Position numbers and translations under genes: made by a program
The notes under the pieces: generated by a model
Seen by the model: only the letters and a program-made list of their open reading frames with translations
Databases searched by the model: none
Told to the model about the DNA's origin: nothing
Part shown: positions 4,025 to 5,621 of the stretch, one piece after another
How positions within the stretch are numbered: position 1 is the stretch's first letter
Layout of the letters: every line of letters begins with the position of its first letter
Assembly: GCA_018644745.1 (NCBI GenBank)
Contig: JABGPX010000420.1
Coordinates: 1-5,621, forward strand
Direction: 5' to 3'
DNA: 5,621 nucleotides
DNA from: Spirochaetales bacterium
Lineage (GTDB): Bacteria > Spirochaetota > Spirochaetia > ARS1246

Positions 4025-5365
4025 ATGAAGGGTTTTCTTTTCCTATGGTTTATTATTTACATCTTAGTTCCTAATTCACCAGCAGATGCTCAGAACACCA
4101 CCGGTAAAAAGGATGCCGTTCTTGATAACAGCAGAATAGTTTCGTATCTAAATACAATTCGTGAAAGTGACATTGAAAAGCTGAAACAGTTCTATGAAGA
4201 ACATGGTTCCGTTAACCACTCGACTGAATATGAGCCGGGAAGTGAGCCTCGTCATCCTGCAATAGAGGCGGCGCTGGCCGATAACATAGTTATTATGCGA
4301 TGGCTAATCGATCGAGATGTTGATTTGAATGTTAGTTCACACGGCATTGGATCCAGTGTTTCGACAACTCCCGTGACGATTGCCCTTACAAAAGGCAACA
4401 GCGAGATGCTTGTTCTTCTTCTAGAGGCGGGCGCTGATATCACCCGAGGACAACCACTGGCAAGAGCAGTCGGGCGGGGAAACCACAACCAAATACTGGT
4501 TCTTCTTGATCATGGGGCGGACCCAAACGACGAAAAAGCTTTGGGAATTGCCGCCGCGCTGGATGACACGGTGTCGATTGGATTGCTATTGGATGCCGGA
4601 GCTGATCCCAACATTGGAGCGCCATTGGTTACCGCGGTGTTTTGGGCCAGCCGAGACGCGGAATCTATGCTTCGGGCCGCCGGCGCAGACCCGGAGAAGC
4701 CGGGCGTGGTAAGCCCGCGCCGACTGACAACCTTTATGTCGGAGGCAGAGACGGGGCTCGGACCAGGCGGATCTGTCCTTCCCCGTGATAGAATGACCGC
4801 CTACCAGGCATCTTGGCTACAGAATTTCCAGAGGGAAATTGGCATGAGGAAACCGCTTGATTTCTCTGTTCGAGCGAGCTCTGTACTTCCCGACGAGCCG
4901 CCGTATTTATACGGTCCCCAAATGGCGTTTGATGAGAATGGAAGAACAGCATGGAACGAGGGCAGTGATGGATCAGGTGTCGGCGAATGGATAGAGATAA
5001 CTTTTGATCCAAGCGGTATAGCAAGCGGATACGCGCAGATCACCGCAGTCGAAATCCTGGGGGGTATTTTTGCTGAGGGGTGGTTTGAAAAGAACAACCG
5101 CCTGAAACGTGCTCGGATATCGTTGTTCAGCCCGTCAGGAAGCCCAGAGTACGAGCTCGAGTTTTCGGATGAAATGGTTCCTCACCGACTAACACTTTCC
5201 CGTCCTGTGTGGGCGACAGGGCTCAGAGTTGAGGTGCTCGAAGTGTACTTGGGATCGAAATGGAACGATCTTCCCATTGCTGAAATCAAACTTTTCACGA
5301 AGCATGGGAATTTCAATAGCGCCTCTATCTTCCTCGCCGGATACGACCCAGGGCCACTAAGATAA
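4025..5365 (+). CDS. exported ankyrin-repeat protein with C-terminal discoidin-like (NADase-type glycan-binding) domain
   Basis: A 446-residue protein starting with a clear signal peptide: MK, a hydrophobic core GFLFLWFIIYILV, and an A-x-A cleavage site ADA|Q (20-23). There is no lipobox cysteine, so export by signal peptidase I is expected. Residues ~77-227 form about five ankyrin-like repeats: LLLEAGADI (131-139), LLDHGADPN (160-168), LLLDAGADPN (187-196) and LRAAGADP (216-223) are the helix-2/turn ends. The repeats are short (28-29 residues) because most lack the usual 'dG.TPLh' hairpin. A linker (228-295) leads to a beta-rich domain at ~296-425: MAFDENGRTAWNEG (300-313), GVGEWIEITF (318-327), EGWFEKNNRLKRARI (351-365), VEVLEVY (402-408), then IAEIKLF (418-424). 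This matches the discoidin-like domain called NADase-type glycan-binding in bacterial secreted proteins. Likely role: periplasmic or surface protein interaction and sugar binding; the partner is unknown. No catalytic domain is seen. Confidence 0.82.
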   Translation: MKGFLFLWFIIYILVPNSPADAQNTTGKKDAVLDNSRIVSYLNTIRESDIEKLKQFYEEHGSVNHSTEYEPGSEPRHPAIEAALADNIVIMRWLIDRDVDLNVSSHGIGSSVSTTPVTIALTKGNSEMLVLLLEAGADITRGQPLARAVGRGNHNQILVLLDHGADPNDEKALGIAAALDDTVSIGLLLDAGADPNIGAPLVTAVFWASRDAESMLRAAGADPEKPGVVSPRRLTTFMSEAETGLGPGGSVLPRDRMTAYQASWLQNFQREIGMRKPLDFSVRASSVLPDEPPYLYGPQMAFDENGRTAWNEGSDGSGVGEWIEITFDPSGIASGYAQITAVEILGGIFAEGWFEKNNRLKRARISLFSPSGSPEYELEFSDEMVPHRLTLSRPVWATGLRVEVLEVYLGSKWNDLPIAEIKLFTKHGNFNSASIFLAGYDPGPLR

Positions 5366-5378
5366 CAGGCGGCCGTAC

Positions 5379-5442
5379 CTTGCGGTGAGAGCTGGCACAA
5401 TATTTCCGTTAGTAGGATCCTAAACTCGGTGTCTACCGCAAG
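5379..5442. repeat. inverted repeat spanning the convergent intergenic region
   Basis: CTTGCGGT (5379-5386) and ACCGCAAG (5435-5442) are perfect 8-bp inverted arms about 48 bp apart, with the 10-bp palindrome TAGGATCCTA (5413-5422) between them. They lie between two convergent stop codons (5365 and 5433), and the right arm begins with the last base of the stop triplet of the minus-strand gene. A bidirectional termination or transcript-end structure is possible, but there is no T-run and the loop is long. Confidence 0.3.
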
Positions 5443-5621
5443 TCATCGGGATCGAAATTATCCGACGAACCGGCGGGATGCCAGCCAAGTACGTCCTTGG
5501 CCAGGCTCGTGTCCCTCCACCGGACTTTATTCTCTGATATAGCATCAAAAATACCAAATTTGAGGGTCATTGGCGCAGCCAGGCACTTATCGATAATCTG
5601 AACAGCGTCGGCCTGAGATAG
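5433..5621 (-). CDS. NAD(P)-dependent epimerase/dehydratase (extended SDR), C-terminal part (5' truncated by window edge)
   Basis: Reading in from the right edge, the minus strand gives 62 residues and a TAG. The frame has no start inside the window because the gene begins beyond it. LSQADAVQIIDKCLAAP, then LKFGIFDAISENK, then WRDTSLAKDVLGWHPAGSSD match the C-terminal substrate-binding part of extended short-chain dehydrogenases such as uronate dehydrogenase-like sugar epimerases: 'ls.rD...l...cl.ap...fgifng.S.n....wd...ar..LGy.P.d.a'. The NAD-binding Rossmann fold and the YxxxK active site lie outside the window, so the substrate cannot be assigned. It converges on the ankyrin gene with 67 bp between stop codons. 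Confidence 0.78.
   Translation of the reverse strand, partial: LSQADAVQIIDKCLAAPMTLKFGIFDAISENKVRWRDTSLAKDVLGWHPAGSSDNFDPDDLR

Noticed and set aside
1..5621. Mobile element, integron, CRISPR or phage-defence locus
   Set aside because: No transposase, integrase, terminal inverted repeats, regularly spaced repeats or defence domains were seen; the ATPase remnant is the only accessory-type gene.

Overview
This is a compact bacterial window of mixed, mid-range base composition. I read six genes or gene remnants in it. Two run off the edges, three are complete and unremarkable in structure, and one is a decayed ATPase. The presumed full-length proteins are a divergent PlsY-type acyltransferase, a COG0170-type CTP-dependent lipid kinase, an EFR1-type flavodoxin/ferredoxin fusion, and a secreted ankyrin protein with a discoidin-like C-terminus. 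This mix, with the DUF4143 ATPase remnant, is reminiscent of free-living spirochaetes or other anaerobes. That taxonomic guess is inference only, because no rRNA or marker gene is present.

Layout: (1) 2-196, plus strand: C-terminal DNA-binding domain of a LuxR-family regulator, entering from the left edge. (2) 197-619: no confident gene; two short perfect dyads and a minus-strand open stretch weakly reminiscent of a LysR-type N-terminus. (3) 620-1288, minus: PlsY-like membrane acyltransferase with a good Shine-Dalgarno and a TTGACA-type promoter. (4) 1396-2406, plus, divergent from plsY: polytopic membrane protein whose C-terminal half is a dolichol/phytol/diacylglycerol kinase domain. (5) 2498-2919, plus: remnant of a DUF4143-type AAA ATPase with Walker A and the C-terminal domain kept, a frameshift in an A-run, and most of the middle deleted. 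(6) 2956-3732, minus: EFR1-type flavodoxin plus two [4Fe-4S] ferredoxin. (7) 3733-4024: AT-rich divergent intergenic region with a tandem repeat. (8) 4025-5365, plus: exported ankyrin-repeat protein with a C-terminal carbohydrate-binding-like domain. (9) 5433-5621, minus: C-terminus of an extended SDR (NAD-dependent epimerase/dehydratase) entering from the right edge and converging on the ankyrin gene.

The only functional pairing the sequence suggests is the divergent acyltransferase/lipid kinase pair sharing a 107-bp intergenic region. Both are membrane enzymes of glycerolipid or polyprenyl-phosphate metabolism. The PlsY-like protein departs from consensus at several positions known to matter in the family, so it may be a specialised paralogue rather than the housekeeping enzyme. 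I see no clear new multi-gene system, CRISPR array, tRNA, rRNA or insertion sequence.
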